A DNA stretch of 63,952 bases, from positions 1 to 63,952 of the forward strand of contig NZ_JAUXZE010000072.1 in assembly GCF_030694085.1 (NCBI RefSeq). Reading direction: 5' to 3'. Positions 35,354-44,873 of this stretch are shown in pieces. The stretch comes from Tabrizicola sp. (lineage in GTDB: Bacteria; Pseudomonadota; Alphaproteobacteria; Rhodobacterales; Rhodobacteraceae). The notes under the pieces are model-generated. The model was not told where the DNA came from. It saw nothing but the letters and a program-made list of their open reading frames with translations, and ran no database searches. The position numbers were made by a program, and so were the translations under genes. Positions within the stretch are counted from its first letter, which is position 1. The number at the start of each line of letters is the position of its first letter.

Positions 35354-36130
35354 TCAGGCCGCGAGATGGGCAGGCTTCTTGCCCAGGATGATCATGCCCA
35401 GGATGTCGTCGTCCGTCACTTCGTCCACGTTCACCGTGCCGACAAGCTGGCCGTTCTTCATCACCGAAGCGCGGTCGCACAGCTTCATGACGTTGTGGAT
35501 GTCGTGCTCGATCAGGAAGATGCCAAGGCCCTGCGCCTTCAGCTCCTGGATCAGCTCGGCAACCATCTGGGTTTCGTGCGGGCCCAAGGCGGCGGTGGGT
35601 TCGTCCATGATCAGAATCTTGGCGTTGAAGTAAACAGCGCGGGCGATGGCGACTGATTGACGCTGACCGCCCGAAAGGGCCGAGACGGGGACGTTGAACT
35701 TGCGGAAGTTCGGGTTCAGACGGCCCATGATCTTCCGTGTCTCCGCCTCCATCTTGGCATCGTCGACGATGCCGTGGCGTTTGATCTCGCGTCCCAGAAA
35801 CAGGTTCGAGGCAGCGTCGAGGTTATCCGCCAGCGCAAGCGTCTGGTAGATCGTCTCGATATTCAGGTCGCGCGCATCGCGGGGGTTGTTGATCTCCACT
35901 TCCTGCCCGTTGATCAGGGTCTGCCCGCTGTCGGCCTTGTAGGCCCCCGACAGGCACTTGATCAGCGTGGACTTGCCCGCACCGTTGTGGCCCAGAAGGC
36001 CCACCACTTCGCCGGGGTAGAGGTCGACCGAGACGTGGTCCACGGCCTTGATCCCGCCGAACGAGATCGAGATGTCGCGCAGTTCGACCAGAGGGGTGCC
36101 AGTGCGATTGACGGTGCGGTTCATGGTCAT
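35354..36130 (-). CDS. CUT2 sugar ABC transporter ATPase, single nucleotide-binding domain
   Basis: 258 residues. Walker [10 protein letters not shown], signature [15 protein letters not shown], Walker [13 protein letters not shown] and the switch His in [11 protein letters not shown] are all present. CUT2 transporters of the RbsA/XylG type usually have a fused double ATPase of about 500 residues; this is one domain only, as in the rhizobial fructose system FrcA, and must act as a homodimer. It overlaps the permease gene by 4 nt. It powers the importer of this operon, whose substrate is probably a sugar or cyclitol. Confidence 0.9.
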   Translation of the reverse strand: MTMNRTVNRTGTPLVELRDISISFGGIKAVDHVSVDLYPGEVVGLLGHNGAGKSTLIKCLSGAYKADSGQTLINGQEVEINNPRDARDLNIETIYQTLALADNLDAASNLFLGREIKRHGIVDDAKMEAETRKIMGRLNPNFRKFNVPVSALSGGQRQSVAIARAVYFNAKILIMDEPTAALGPHETQMVAELIQELKAQGLGIFLIEHDIHNVMKLCDRASVMKNGQLVGTVNVDEVTDDDILGMIILGKKPAHLAA

Positions 36131-37428
36131 TTGGAAAGCCCCAATCGCTTGCGATACAGGATGTCGACCCAGACGGCGATGATCAGCACGAGGCCGACGA
36201 TGATGTTCTGGAACGGCGTGTCGACGCCGACCATGGCCATGCCGGACTGCAGGGATTGCATGATCAGCGCGCCAAGGACCGCGCCGTAGATGGTGCCGAC
36301 GCCCCCGGCCAGAGCCGTGCCGCCGATCACCGCAGCGGCGATGACGCGAAGCTCCTCCAGCATGCCGATGTCATTGCCGTGGCTTTGCAGACGGGCCTGA
36401 GCGATCAGCGCAGCCAGGGCGCACAGGAAGCCCATCAGCGCGAAGATCTTCACCGTCAAAGCGCGGGTGTTGATGCCGGACAGCTCGGCCGCGTCGGGGT
36501 TGCCGCCGGCAGCAAAGATGTAGCGGCCAAAGGTGGTCTTGCGGGCGATCACGGTCATCACGACGGCCACGGTGATCAGGATCAGGGCCGAAATCGGCAC
36601 GCCGTGCATGGCGGTATAACCTTCGGGCATGACCTGACCCTTGGCCTCGAACAGCCGCTTCAGCTTGGCCTCGGGGATCGGATAGCGCGACAACCAACCG
36701 ACGAAGAACAGGATCGCGCCAACGATCAATCCGGCCATCACGCCCTCGGCCCACAGGGGCTTGACCACGAAGCCGTGGCTTTGCTTGTTGCGGCGCGAAG
36801 CGAAGATGCCCCAGACCGCGAAACCCGAGGCGACGAGGCCGAAGATCCAGCTTGCAGTTGCGCCAAGGACGCCCTCGGTGCCGCCGAACATCAGGAGGTT
36901 GGGGTCGGTGAGGCTGACCGACTGCCCGTTGGTGGTGAACCAGTTGACGTTGCGCCAGACGAACAGCCCGCCCAGCGTGACGATGAACGACGGGATACGC
37001 TGGTAGCCGACCAACCAGCCGGTGATCGCGCCCATCGCAGTGCCGACCGCAAAGCCGATCAGGATCGTCAGGCCCAGGACAAACGGATTGCCGAACGTGG
37101 TCCCGAAGAGGTTCGGCAGCCAGGTCGCCTGACACATGGCCATCACCGCCGAGCACATCGCCAGCATCGAGCCGACGGAAAGGTCGATGTGTCGGGCCAC
37201 GATCACGAAGACCATGCCGCAGGCCATGATCGCCACCGGAACGGTCTGCACGGCGATATTGAACACGTTGCGCGGGCCGACGAAGGTGCCGCCCGTCCAG
37301 ATCGTGAACACAAGTGCGACGGCGGCGAAGGCCATCAACATGCCCAACAGCCGCACATCCAGCTCAAGCGTATCGATCACGCTGCGCCGGGACGTGATTT
37401 CCTGGGGCGCAAGCCCTGACTGCGACAT
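36127..37428 (-). CDS. CUT2 sugar ABC transporter permease (XylH-like)
   Basis: 433 residues with about ten or more helices of the BPD_transp_2 family. Typical text: [20 protein letters not shown], then [54 protein letters not shown] and [20 protein letters not shown]. The length and the extra central loop resemble XylH. The start is preceded by GGGAGGACCACC. It lies between the binding-protein gene, from which a stem-loop separates it, and the ATPase gene, which it overlaps by 4 nt. Confidence 0.9.
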   Translation of the reverse strand: MSQSGLAPQEITSRRSVIDTLELDVRLLGMLMAFAAVALVFTIWTGGTFVGPRNVFNIAVQTVPVAIMACGMVFVIVARHIDLSVGSMLAMCSAVMAMCQATWLPNLFGTTFGNPFVLGLTILIGFAVGTAMGAITGWLVGYQRIPSFIVTLGGLFVWRNVNWFTTNGQSVSLTDPNLLMFGGTEGVLGATASWIFGLVASGFAVWGIFASRRNKQSHGFVVKPLWAEGVMAGLIVGAILFFVGWLSRYPIPEAKLKRLFEAKGQVMPEGYTAMHGVPISALILITVAVVMTVIARKTTFGRYIFAAGGNPDAAELSGINTRALTVKIFALMGFLCALAALIAQARLQSHGNDIGMLEELRVIAAAVIGGTALAGGVGTIYGAVLGALIMQSLQSGMAMVGVDTPFQNIIVGLVLIIAVWVDILYRKRLGLSK

Positions 37429-37455
37429 GGTGGTCCTCCCTCTCCGCTTCAGTGT

Positions 37456-37485
37456 GGCGGCGCCCCGATGCTGTGGGACGCCGCC
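37456..37485 (-). terminator. Stem-loop between binding-protein and permease genes
   Basis: Arms GGCGGCGTCCC and GGGGCGCCGCC (read on the minus strand) pair at 10 of 11 positions around an 8-nt loop. There is no T-run, so it is more likely an mRNA-stabilising or attenuating structure that lets the solute-binding protein be made in excess. Equivalent stem-loops occur at 55557-55584 and 53618-53651. Confidence 0.6.
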
Positions 37486-37506
37486 TGTTCTTGGCTGTTT
37501 GTCGGA

Positions 37507-38529
37507 TTACTCGCAGACGGCCACGCCGGTCACGCCAGCGCAAAGGACGTCCTTGGCAATCCAGCCCGCGTCCAGCACGAGGTTCAGGTTATCCTTGGTA
37601 ATCGGCTGCGGAGCCAGCAGAACCGCGGTCAGTTCCTTGCCACCCGGCGACGTGAACTTGCCCGCACCCGGGACGGCGTCCATTGCGGTGCCCGAAGCCA
37701 GGGCGACGGCGATTTCACCGGCCGCCTTGCCCAGCGCACGGCTGTCTTTCCAGACTGAAACGGTCTGGGTGCCAAGCGCCACGCGGTTCAGTGCGGCCAT
37801 GTCGCCGTCCTGACCCGAAACCGGGATCCCGGCCATGCCCTGAGCGGTCAGCGCCGCGACAACACCACCTGCGGTGCCGTCGTTCGACGCGACGACAGCG
37901 TCAACGCCGTTGTCGGTCTCGGTCAGGATCTGCTCCATGTTCTTCTGGGCGTTGGCGGGCTGCCAGTCGTCCGTGTAGGCTTCGCCGACGATGGTGATGT
38001 CACCGGCATCGATGGCTGCCTGCAGCACTTCCTGCTGACCGCCGCGCAGGAAGTCTGCGTTCGGGTCAACGGGCGAGCCCTTGATCATCACGTAGCGGCC
38101 TTTTGGCATCGCTGCCAGAACGGCACGGGCCTGCATCCGACCAACCTCGACGTTGTCGAAGGTCAGGTAGAAGGCGCGCGGGTCGTCGATCATGCGGTCA
38201 TAACCCACGACAGGGATACCGGCGTCGGCAGCGGCGTCCAGAGCCGGCCCGATCGAGGCCGAGTCCTGCGCCAGGACGATCAACGCCGAGCAGCCCTGGG
38301 TGATCATGCCTTCAATGTCGGCAAGCTGCTTGGAGGCCGAGGTCTGCGCGTCAGCCGAGACGTATTCGGCGCCAGCGGCATCCAGAGCGCCCTTGATCGC
38401 GGCTTCGTCGGTCTTCCAACGCTCTTCGCGGAAGTTCGACCACGAAACGCAGACTTTCAGATCCTGGGCCGAAGCCGCCGAGGTCAAGCCCGCAATCGCA
38501 ACGGATGCGAGCAGAAGGGTTCTTTTCAT
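37507..38529 (-). CDS. Periplasmic sugar-binding protein (XylF/RbsB-like)
   Basis: 340 residues with signal peptide MKRTLLLASVAIAGLTSAAS and cleavage near SAQ. The type I periplasmic fold is clear: DLKVCVSWSNFREERWKTDE, then GCSALIVLAQDSASIGPAL, VVGYDRMI, DAVVASNDGTAGGVVAAL and VSGQDGDMAALNR. These are XylF-like features. It is the first gene of the importer, with its own upstream spacer holding a motif shared with the iolG-iolD promoter region. The ligand is probably a pentose or cyclitol; neighbouring inositol enzymes favour a cyclitol. Confidence 0.9.
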   Translation of the reverse strand: MKRTLLLASVAIAGLTSAASAQDLKVCVSWSNFREERWKTDEAAIKGALDAAGAEYVSADAQTSASKQLADIEGMITQGCSALIVLAQDSASIGPALDAAADAGIPVVGYDRMIDDPRAFYLTFDNVEVGRMQARAVLAAMPKGRYVMIKGSPVDPNADFLRGGQQEVLQAAIDAGDITIVGEAYTDDWQPANAQKNMEQILTETDNGVDAVVASNDGTAGGVVAALTAQGMAGIPVSGQDGDMAALNRVALGTQTVSVWKDSRALGKAAGEIAVALASGTAMDAVPGAGKFTSPGGKELTAVLLAPQPITKDNLNLVLDAGWIAKDVLCAGVTGVAVCE

Positions 38530-38613
38530 TCCAGTTCCTCCCTGGGAATCATCGGCTTTTGCTGCCGGTCTGGCGACGATCGCCTGCAGTGATCTGACGC
38601 AGACGCATCATCT

Positions 38614-38636
38614 TTGTCAATTATTTTATTTGGCAA
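38614..38636 (-). promoter_or_regulatory. Candidate regulator site TTGCCA-N10-TTGACAA
   Basis: Read on the minus strand, TTGCCA and TTGACAA are separated by 10 A/T-rich bases, 85 bp upstream of the binding-protein start. The same arrangement (TTGCCA-N10-TTGTCAA) occurs at 45914-45936 in the iolG-iolD spacer. The most likely binder is the RpiR-type regulator of this cluster. The match is by eye; the spacing coincidence is suggestive, not proof. Confidence 0.4.
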
Positions 38637-38727
38637 CTTTTCTTGCATGACAAGATTCATTGCGGCCTCGAACTTACAGCCGGACAGAGGCGAGGCCCCA
38701 TGCCTCACGGCTCTGGACGCGCCGCAA

Positions 38728-39549
38728 TCACGCCGCTTTCAACAGGGTCGAGACGTATTCCAGGCTTGCGCGAAGGTGCGCGACAAGCTCGGGATCATTC
38801 TGCACCTCGGGGCTGAACGGCTCCATCGAGACGAATCCTTCGTATCCGGCCGCCTTCAATCCGCGCAGCTTCGCGATGTTGCCCACCCGGTCGCCGACGA
38901 AGACCAAGCCCCGGTCCGGCTCGACCAGGTCGCCCGGCGAAAGGTCGGTGCGCGCGATGCCGGACATGTGGGCCAGACCGATGTGCTGGGGGAAAAGCCG
39001 CGTATCGCCGCAGCGGAAATACTGGAAGGTGTCATAGCACAGCTTGTAATCATCCCAGCCGTCGATATCAGTGACCGCCGCCACAGCCATGTCCTGCCGC
39101 TTCATGGTCGAGCCCTTCATCCCCAGAGGCTCGACATAACCCGTGATGCCGTGCACCTGCAGGATCGGCCGTAGCTGCCGCAACCCGTTGCGCAAGTTCT
39201 TCTCGGCTTGCGCGTCGGTCCAGCCGTGATCCTCGTTGTGAACTGGGCACAGAACCACTCCCGGTGCCCCTAGGGCAGAGGCGTAGGCGATGATCGCCTC
39301 CGCCTGCTTGGCGCGGGTCGGGGACCAGTCGTTGAACCGTTGCAGCGCGTTGACCGACGCGACCTCAAGCCCCACATCCTGCAACCGTGCCAGCACATCG
39401 CGCGCCGGGGTGCCATCGGCGAACTCACGTCCTTCGATGTCATTGCGGATTTCCACCGCCTGCACCCCGACCGAGGTCGCAAGCGCGATGAACGCGTCCA
39501 GGGGCAGTTGCGGAGCGCAGGTTCGGTTCAGGGCAAAGCGGATCGACAT
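38728..39549 (-). CDS. IolI-like inosose isomerase / TIM-barrel sugar isomerase-epimerase
   Basis: 273 residues of the AP-endonuclease-2 TIM-barrel family. Metal ligands are suggested by GVVLCPVHNEDHGW, ITGYVEPLGMKGSTM (Glu), YKLCYDTFQYFRCGD (Asp, typical of IolI), IGLAHMSGI and GFVSMEPFSPEVQ (Glu). IolI interconverts inososes so that different inositol isomers join one pathway; the position among inositol dehydrogenase genes fits. It is followed by the binding-protein gene after 198 bp and preceded by a Gfo/Idh/MocA gene 18 bp upstream. Confidence 0.78.
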   Translation of the reverse strand: MSIRFALNRTCAPQLPLDAFIALATSVGVQAVEIRNDIEGREFADGTPARDVLARLQDVGLEVASVNALQRFNDWSPTRAKQAEAIIAYASALGAPGVVLCPVHNEDHGWTDAQAEKNLRNGLRQLRPILQVHGITGYVEPLGMKGSTMKRQDMAVAAVTDIDGWDDYKLCYDTFQYFRCGDTRLFPQHIGLAHMSGIARTDLSPGDLVEPDRGLVFVGDRVGNIAKLRGLKAAGYEGFVSMEPFSPEVQNDPELVAHLRASLEYVSTLLKAA

Positions 39550-39567
39550 GGCGGGGTTCCGTTCGGA

Positions 39568-40542
39568 TCAGAGGTAAAGGTCGGGCCGTTGGCCGAAGGT
39601 CAGCCGCACCGGGTTGCCGGTCTGCAAAGCGGTCACGACCTGTTCCGCAATGGCTGTTGCAACGTAGCCGTCCCAGGCCGAAGCGCCCACGGGATGCTGG
39701 TCGGCGATGGACCTGACCCAGCCGTTCATCTGGATGCGGTAGGCGTCGCGGAAGCGGGGGACCCAGTTTTCCGACCAGACGTGGCCGTGCTGCCCCACGT
39801 GGTTTGTCAGGGTCACGGTTGGTGCTGCCATCTCCACCGTGCCCTCCCGCCCGACAAGCTGGGCGTGGACGTGATAGCCGTAGCGCGCGTTCATGTGGAC
39901 TTCGGTCGAGACGATGGCCCCGCTTTCCGTCTCCAGCGTGATCATCAGCGGATCACCCCCGGGCGCCGCGCTGATCCGGGCCAGAGTCGGCTCGGTGTTC
40001 AACAGCCAGCGGCTGATGTCGATCTCGTGGACGAAGGAATTCGTCACCGCCATCGCCCCGGTGAACCAGTCGGGCGCCGCAGCGTTGCGGTGGGTGTTGT
40101 GGAGAAGCACCGCCTCGCCAATCGCGCCCGATGCCCGCACGCGCAGCATCTCGACATAAGCCGGATCGAAGCGGCGCATGTATCCCACCTGGACCAGCCG
40201 CCTGCCCAACTGGACTTCGGCCTGAACCACCCGCAGCGCATCCTCGGCCGTCGCTGCCAGCGGCTTTTCGCACAGCACCGGCTTCCCGGCCGCCAGACAG
40301 GTCAGCGCCAGATCGGCGTGGGTGGCGTCGGGTGAGGCGATGACCACCGCCTGCACCCTATGGTCACGGATCAGCGCCAGCAGATCGGAGAAGGCTTCCC
40401 CATGCCCCGCCACAGCGCGGGCGCGGTCGATATCCGCGTCGCAGACAGCGACGACCTGCGCTCCGGCCGTTTCGTCGCGCAGGATGCGGACATGTTCTGC
40501 TCCCATCACCCCGGTGCCGATTACGCCGACCGAAAGGGTCAT
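39568..40542 (-). CDS. Gfo/Idh/MocA-family inositol-type dehydrogenase
   Basis: 324 residues. The Rossmann start LSVGVIGTGVMGAEHVRIL, CEKPLAATAEDALRV and the conserved YMRRFDPAYVEMLRVR, then VHEIDISRWLL (catalytic Asp/His region) are those of IolG/IdhA-type enzymes that oxidise myo- or scyllo-inositol with NAD(P). It overlaps the next upstream Gfo/Idh/MocA gene by 4 nt. Together with IolI-like isomerase downstream it may handle an inositol epimer that the main IolG does not take. The exact substrate cannot be read from sequence. Confidence 0.83.
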   Translation of the reverse strand: MTLSVGVIGTGVMGAEHVRILRDETAGAQVVAVCDADIDRARAVAGHGEAFSDLLALIRDHRVQAVVIASPDATHADLALTCLAAGKPVLCEKPLAATAEDALRVVQAEVQLGRRLVQVGYMRRFDPAYVEMLRVRASGAIGEAVLLHNTHRNAAAPDWFTGAMAVTNSFVHEIDISRWLLNTEPTLARISAAPGGDPLMITLETESGAIVSTEVHMNARYGYHVHAQLVGREGTVEMAAPTVTLTNHVGQHGHVWSENWVPRFRDAYRIQMNGWVRSIADQHPVGASAWDGYVATAIAEQVVTALQTGNPVRLTFGQRPDLYL

Positions 40543-41657
40543 TTCACGTCAAGCCAGCGTTGTTCACGCGACGAGGACTGGATCGTCTCGACCAGCGTCT
40601 GGATGCGCAGCCCGGCGCGGAAGTTGAACGGCTCATCCGACTTGCCAGCGATGGCGTTGATGTAACCCGCGACCTCGATCGCCTTCAGGTCATTGAAGCC
40701 GATCTGATGCCCCGCCGCGACACAGAACAACCCATATGGCGCGTGGTCGGGTGAGGCTTCGATGCGCCGGAAGCCCTGACGACCCTTGCGGTCGGAGGTG
40801 TCGAAGTAGTGCAGGACGTTGAAATGCTCCTGGCTGAACGCCAGCGCGCCTTTGGTGCCGTAGACCTCGAAGTCGTGCTGCATCTTCCGACCGGTGGCGA
40901 TCCAGTTGCCCTCGATGCTGCCGGAAGCCCCATTCTCGAACCGAAGGAAGGCGCGGCCTACGTCATCGACCGTCACGGTCTTGCGGCCGCCGCGTCCGTC
41001 GGGACGTTCGCCAATCATCGTCACGCAGTCGCCCATGACCTTAGTCACCGGCCCGCACAGGAATTCAGCTGTCGCCAAGGCATGCGACCCGATGTCTGCC
41101 AGCGCCCCGCCACCCGCCGGGTCATGCCGGAAGGTGAAGGAGCCGTTAGCGTCGGCCATGTAGTCTTCGCAGTGGATGCCGCGATAACCCCGGATTTCGC
41201 CCAGTTCTCCCGCCCGGATCATCTCACGCGCGGTCTGCAGCATCGGATTGCAGAGGTAGTTGAACCCGACCTGCGTCTGCACGCCCTTGGCCTCGGCGGC
41301 CAGCGTCATCTCCAGCGCGTCGGATGCCAACGGGGCCAGCGGCTTCTCGCAATAAACATGCTTGCCCGCCGCGATGGCCGCCAGCGACATCTCCTTGTGC
41401 AGCGCGTTCGGCGCGGTGATCGAGACGAGGTCAATCTCGGGGTTCTCGATGATATCTTGCCAGCGCGCGGTGCCCTTGGCGAAGCCCAGCGTGATGCGGG
41501 CACGTTCGGCGGCCTCGGGGGTGATGTCGGCGACGGTGTGGAGGTCCAGGTCATAAGCCAGTTCGAACACCCGGGGGGCCGAGGTGAAGCCGAAGACATG
41601 GGCCTTGCCCATGAAGCCGGTGCCGATCAGGCCGATGCGGAGGCGGGGTTTGGTCAT
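40539..41657 (-). CDS. Gfo/Idh/MocA-family dehydrogenase
   Basis: 372 residues. N-terminal Rossmann fold (RIGLIGTGFMGKAHVFGF), then VYCEKPLAPLASDALEMTL and a long C-terminal domain with GFNYLCNPMLQTAREMIRAG, GGGALADIGSHALATAEFL (conserved Asp-His) and EGNWIATGRKMQHDFEVYG. This longer subtype is common in cyclitol and sugar-acid operons. It is coupled by 4-nt overlaps on both sides (hydroxyacid dehydrogenase upstream, second dehydrogenase downstream), so at least three genes are translated in series. Confidence 0.83.
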   Translation of the reverse strand: MTKPRLRIGLIGTGFMGKAHVFGFTSAPRVFELAYDLDLHTVADITPEAAERARITLGFAKGTARWQDIIENPEIDLVSITAPNALHKEMSLAAIAAGKHVYCEKPLAPLASDALEMTLAAEAKGVQTQVGFNYLCNPMLQTAREMIRAGELGEIRGYRGIHCEDYMADANGSFTFRHDPAGGGALADIGSHALATAEFLCGPVTKVMGDCVTMIGERPDGRGGRKTVTVDDVGRAFLRFENGASGSIEGNWIATGRKMQHDFEVYGTKGALAFSQEHFNVLHYFDTSDRKGRQGFRRIEASPDHAPYGLFCVAAGHQIGFNDLKAIEVAGYINAIAGKSDEPFNFRAGLRIQTLVETIQSSSREQRWLDVK

Positions 41658-42628
41658 TTCGCAAGTTCCTTCAAGCCGCCGATCGCGGCAGCGTTCACGA
41701 CAAGCGCCGGGTCAAGTTTACCGGCGAAGAAATCCAGCACGTTCTGCACCGAGGCGATGGCCATCCGTTCGGCGCACTCCACGGTGAGTGCGGCGTTGTG
41801 CGGGGTCAGGACCGCCTGGTCGAGGCCGAAGAGCGGGTGGTCCATTCCCGGAGGCTCGGCGTCAAAGACCTCGATCCCCGCGCCGCCCAACCGGCCCGCC
41901 CGCAGGGCGTCGGCCAGAGCGACCTCATCCAACAACCCGCCCCGCGCGGTGTTTACCACGACAGCGGTTGTCTTCATCAGCGCCAGTTCTGCAGTCCCAA
42001 GCACTGCCCGGTCCGCACGCGGCAGGTGCAAGGACACCGCATCGGCCTGCGCCAGCGCCTGTGCCAGATCGCTGGCCCGCGCAGCGCCCTCGGGCCAGCT
42101 TTCGGCGGGTATGAAGGGGTCATGGGCATGAACCTCCATCCCGAAGGCGCGGGCCAGAGCGGCGAGCTTCTGCCCGATCCGCCCGAAGCCCAGGATCAGT
42201 AGGCGCTTGCCCGCGACCTCATGCGTCTGCAGCCCGTTCCGCCAGCCCCAGTCGCCGTCCCGCGTGGCGCGGTCGGCGGCGATCAGGCGATGCGTCGCGG
42301 CCAGGATCAGCATCATCGCATGTTCCGCCACGCCCGAGGAGTTCACGTCCCCCACGATGCAGAGGGGGATTCCGCGCGCGTTCAGGGCGGGCACGTCGAC
42401 CGCGTCATAGCCGACCCCGTGGCGCGAGACGATCTTCAGCCCCGGTGCCCTTTCGATGGAAGCCGCCGTCAGAGGCTGCGTGCGGATCACCAGCGCTTCC
42501 GCCTTCGGCAGATGCGCCTGGTAGGACGGCTCCGAGATCTCCTCGACATAGTCGAAAGTCACGGGAGCCGAGCGCAGAAGGTCCAGACCCGAGGGATGCA
42601 GTTTGCCGGCGACCAGAAGATGCGGCAT
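41654..42628 (-). CDS. D-isomer specific 2-hydroxyacid dehydrogenase
   Basis: 324 residues from ATG 42628. Features: IVSRHGVGYDAVDVPALNAR, NAD fold LLILGFGRIGQKLAALARAF, VVVNTARGGLLDEVALADAL (catalytic Arg), a Glu in IEVFDAEPPG and TPHNAALTVE (His). It interconverts a 2-keto acid and a D-2-hydroxy acid with NAD(P)H. Its start overlaps the stop of the HpcH aldolase gene in TGATG, suggesting it reduces an aldolase product such as pyruvate or tartronate semialdehyde/hydroxypyruvate. The substrate is inferred from context. Confidence 0.88.
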   Translation of the reverse strand: MPHLLVAGKLHPSGLDLLRSAPVTFDYVEEISEPSYQAHLPKAEALVIRTQPLTAASIERAPGLKIVSRHGVGYDAVDVPALNARGIPLCIVGDVNSSGVAEHAMMLILAATHRLIAADRATRDGDWGWRNGLQTHEVAGKRLLILGFGRIGQKLAALARAFGMEVHAHDPFIPAESWPEGAARASDLAQALAQADAVSLHLPRADRAVLGTAELALMKTTAVVVNTARGGLLDEVALADALRAGRLGGAGIEVFDAEPPGMDHPLFGLDQAVLTPHNAALTVECAERMAIASVQNVLDFFAGKLDPALVVNAAAIGGLKELAK

Positions 42629-43437
42629 CAGTAGGTCCCTTTCTCGGTCTTGGCTGCCGCCCCGTCGGTCAGTTTGCGGAAGCCCGCGACAGCGGCCCCG
42701 GCTGCGGCGGCGAGGAAGCGGCTGTCCCCTCCCACAGTGGTCATGTCGAAGCCCCAGCTGATGGCCTTCGCGGCATAGTCCGGCGTCCCGCAATGCAGGG
42801 CGGCGCGGATGCCGTTCTTCTTGCAGGCAGCAAGGATGGTGTGCAGGGCGGCGATCATCTCCGGCTCTTCTCGGTCAAAGCCAGGGGCAAGGCGGCCCTG
42901 CGTCAGGCTTAGGGTCAGGTCGGCGGGGCCGACATAAATCCCGTCCAGTCCCGGCGTCGCGGCGATGGCGTCAAGGTTCGCCATCCCCTCTGCCGTCTCG
43001 ATCATCGCAAAGCCGAGGATGTTGTCGTTCGCCTCGCCCGCGTAGTTGGCGCCCGCCGCAAAGGACACGCGCGTCGGGCCGAAGCTACGCTGGCCCAGCG
43101 GCGGATAGCGCAGGTAGCTGACGAAACGGGCGGCGTCCTCGGCCGAGTTGACCATCGGGCAGATGATCCCGTAGGCCCCGGCGTCCAGGGCCTTCATGAT
43201 GATGCCCGGCTCCAGCCACGGCACGCGGGCCATCAGCGTCGCGCCACTGGCCCGCATCGCCTGGAACATCGGCAGGACGTTGGAGTAATCCAACGCACCA
43301 TGCTGCATGTCGATGGTAACGCTGTCGAACCCCTGCGCCGCCATGATCTCGGCGGTGAAGGGGTTGCCGATGCTGCACCACCCGTTGATCGTGGGCTTGC
43401 CTTCGGCCCAAAGCTGTTTCAACCGGTTCGGGATCAT
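42628..43437 (-). CDS. HpcH/HpaI-family class II aldolase
   Basis: 269 residues from ATG 43437, which overlaps the aldehyde dehydrogenase stop in ATGA; GTG 43443 is also in frame. The metal-dependent pyruvate aldolase fold is clear: FDSVTIDMQHGALDY, MARVPWLEPGIIMKALDAGA, GIICPMVNSAEDAARFV (Arg/Glu/Asp region), ARFVSYLRYPPLGQRSFGP and YVGPADLTLSL. Such enzymes cleave 2-keto-3-deoxy acids to pyruvate plus an aldehyde. In this operon it may end a sugar-acid branch of cyclitol breakdown. Confidence 0.88.
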   Translation of the reverse strand: MIPNRLKQLWAEGKPTINGWCSIGNPFTAEIMAAQGFDSVTIDMQHGALDYSNVLPMFQAMRASGATLMARVPWLEPGIIMKALDAGAYGIICPMVNSAEDAARFVSYLRYPPLGQRSFGPTRVSFAAGANYAGEANDNILGFAMIETAEGMANLDAIAATPGLDGIYVGPADLTLSLTQGRLAPGFDREEPEMIAALHTILAACKKNGIRAALHCGTPDYAAKAISWGFDMTTVGGDSRFLAAAAGAAVAGFRKLTDGAAAKTEKGTY

Positions 43438-44873
43438 GCCCACACCATCTGGCTGGATTTGACGTCAAGGTAATCGCGGATGCCCTCGATCCCGCCCTCG
43501 CGGCCCATGCCGGAGTGGTTGGTGCCACCGAAGGGCGCCTCGCTGGCCGCCATCGCGAAGGAGTTGATGCCGACCATCCCCGCCTTCAGCGCCGAAACGG
43601 TGCGGCGGGCGCGGGCGGGGTTGGTGGTGAAGGCATAGGCCGACAGACCCATGTCCGAAGCATTGGCGCGGGCCAGCACCTCGTCTTCGCTGGAGAATTG
43701 GGTGATCGCGGCGATGGGGCCGAAGTTTTCCTCGGCCATCACGCTCATGTCGTCGGTGCAACCGGTCAGGACGGTCGGTTCATAGAAATGCCCGGCGTTG
43801 AAGCCTCCTGCCCGCTTGCCCCCCGTCGCGACCGTAGCACCTGCAGCGACGGCCCCCGCAACGATCCGTTCCATCTCGGTCAGCCGGTCCGCGCTGATCA
43901 GCGGCCCCATGCCGACCGAAGGGTCCAGCCCGTCGCCCAACTTGATCGCCTGCGCGCGATTCACGAAGCCTTCGACGAAGGCATCATGCAACCGTTCATG
44001 CACATAAAAGCGGTCGCCCGTCACGCAGACCTGACCCGCATTAGCGAACTTCGTCGGCACGGCGGCGTTCAGGCAGGACTCGAGGTCCGCGTCATCATAG
44101 ACGATGACCGGCGCGTTGCCGCCCAGCTCCATCGACACCTTCTTCAAGGTCGCCGCCGCATCTCGGATCATCTGCTGGCCGACGCGGGTGGAGCCGGTCA
44201 GGCTGACCTTGCGCACCACGTTCGACGTCATCAGCGGCCCGTAGGTGGCCTCGGTCGGGCCGACAACCAGGTTGACTGCGCCGGCGGGCAAACCACCCGC
44301 ACGGACGCAGTCAACCATCACCATCGCCACGCCCGGCGTCTGCTTCGACGGGCGGATGATGGTGGAGCATCCTGCGGCTAGGGCGGGAGCCACCTTTCGC
44401 GCGATCAGGGCTGCAGGAAAGTTCCAGGCGGTAAAGGCCGCCACGACACCGACGGGTTCGTGGTGAACCTCGAACCGGCCACCCGGCACGCGGGATTCGA
44501 TGATGCGGCCATAGATGCGGCGGGCTTCTTCGGCATACCAGCGGAACTGGTCGATGCTAAGGCCCCATTCGCGCCCGGCTTGTGCGATGGGTTTGCCCGT
44601 CTCCAGGCTGATCATGCGGGCGCCTTCGTCTGTGCGCCGCAACATCTCATCCGCGATCCGGTGCAGCGCGTCGGCGCGTTCGAACGCCGGGGTCTTCGAC
44701 CAGGCTGAAAAGCCCGTTGCGGCCGAGACGAGGGCCGCCTCGGTATCCGCTACGGAGGCAACTGGGCAATCGCCCAGCGACTGCTCGGTCACTGGACTGA
44801 GCACGGCCGAAGTCCGGCCGTCGGCCGCCGCGCGCCATTCACCGCCGATGAAAAGTCCAAACCGTGCATACAT
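43434..44873 (-). CDS. NAD(P)-dependent aldehyde dehydrogenase (succinate-semialdehyde dehydrogenase-like)
   Basis: 479 residues, standard ALDH length. Motifs: VGVVAAFTAWNFPAALIARK (nucleotide loop), STIIRPSKQTP, VRKVSLTGSTRVGQQM, MELGGNAPVIVYDDADLE (catalytic Glu), FANAGQVCVTGDRFYVHE (catalytic Cys) and ENFGPIAAITQF. The GabD-like subgroup oxidises succinate semialdehyde and similar short aldehydes. Here it lies between iolG and an HpcH aldolase, with 1-nt and 4-nt overlaps, so it probably oxidises the aldehyde released by that aldolase. It is not the CoA-acylating IolA/MmsA type, judging by the GabD-like sequence. Confidence 0.88.
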   Translation of the reverse strand: MYARFGLFIGGEWRAAADGRTSAVLSPVTEQSLGDCPVASVADTEAALVSAATGFSAWSKTPAFERADALHRIADEMLRRTDEGARMISLETGKPIAQAGREWGLSIDQFRWYAEEARRIYGRIIESRVPGGRFEVHHEPVGVVAAFTAWNFPAALIARKVAPALAAGCSTIIRPSKQTPGVAMVMVDCVRAGGLPAGAVNLVVGPTEATYGPLMTSNVVRKVSLTGSTRVGQQMIRDAAATLKKVSMELGGNAPVIVYDDADLESCLNAAVPTKFANAGQVCVTGDRFYVHERLHDAFVEGFVNRAQAIKLGDGLDPSVGMGPLISADRLTEMERIVAGAVAAGATVATGGKRAGGFNAGHFYEPTVLTGCTDDMSVMAEENFGPIAAITQFSSEDEVLARANASDMGLSAYAFTTNPARARRTVSALKAGMVGINSFAMAASEAPFGGTNHSGMGREGGIEGIRDYLDVKSSQMVWA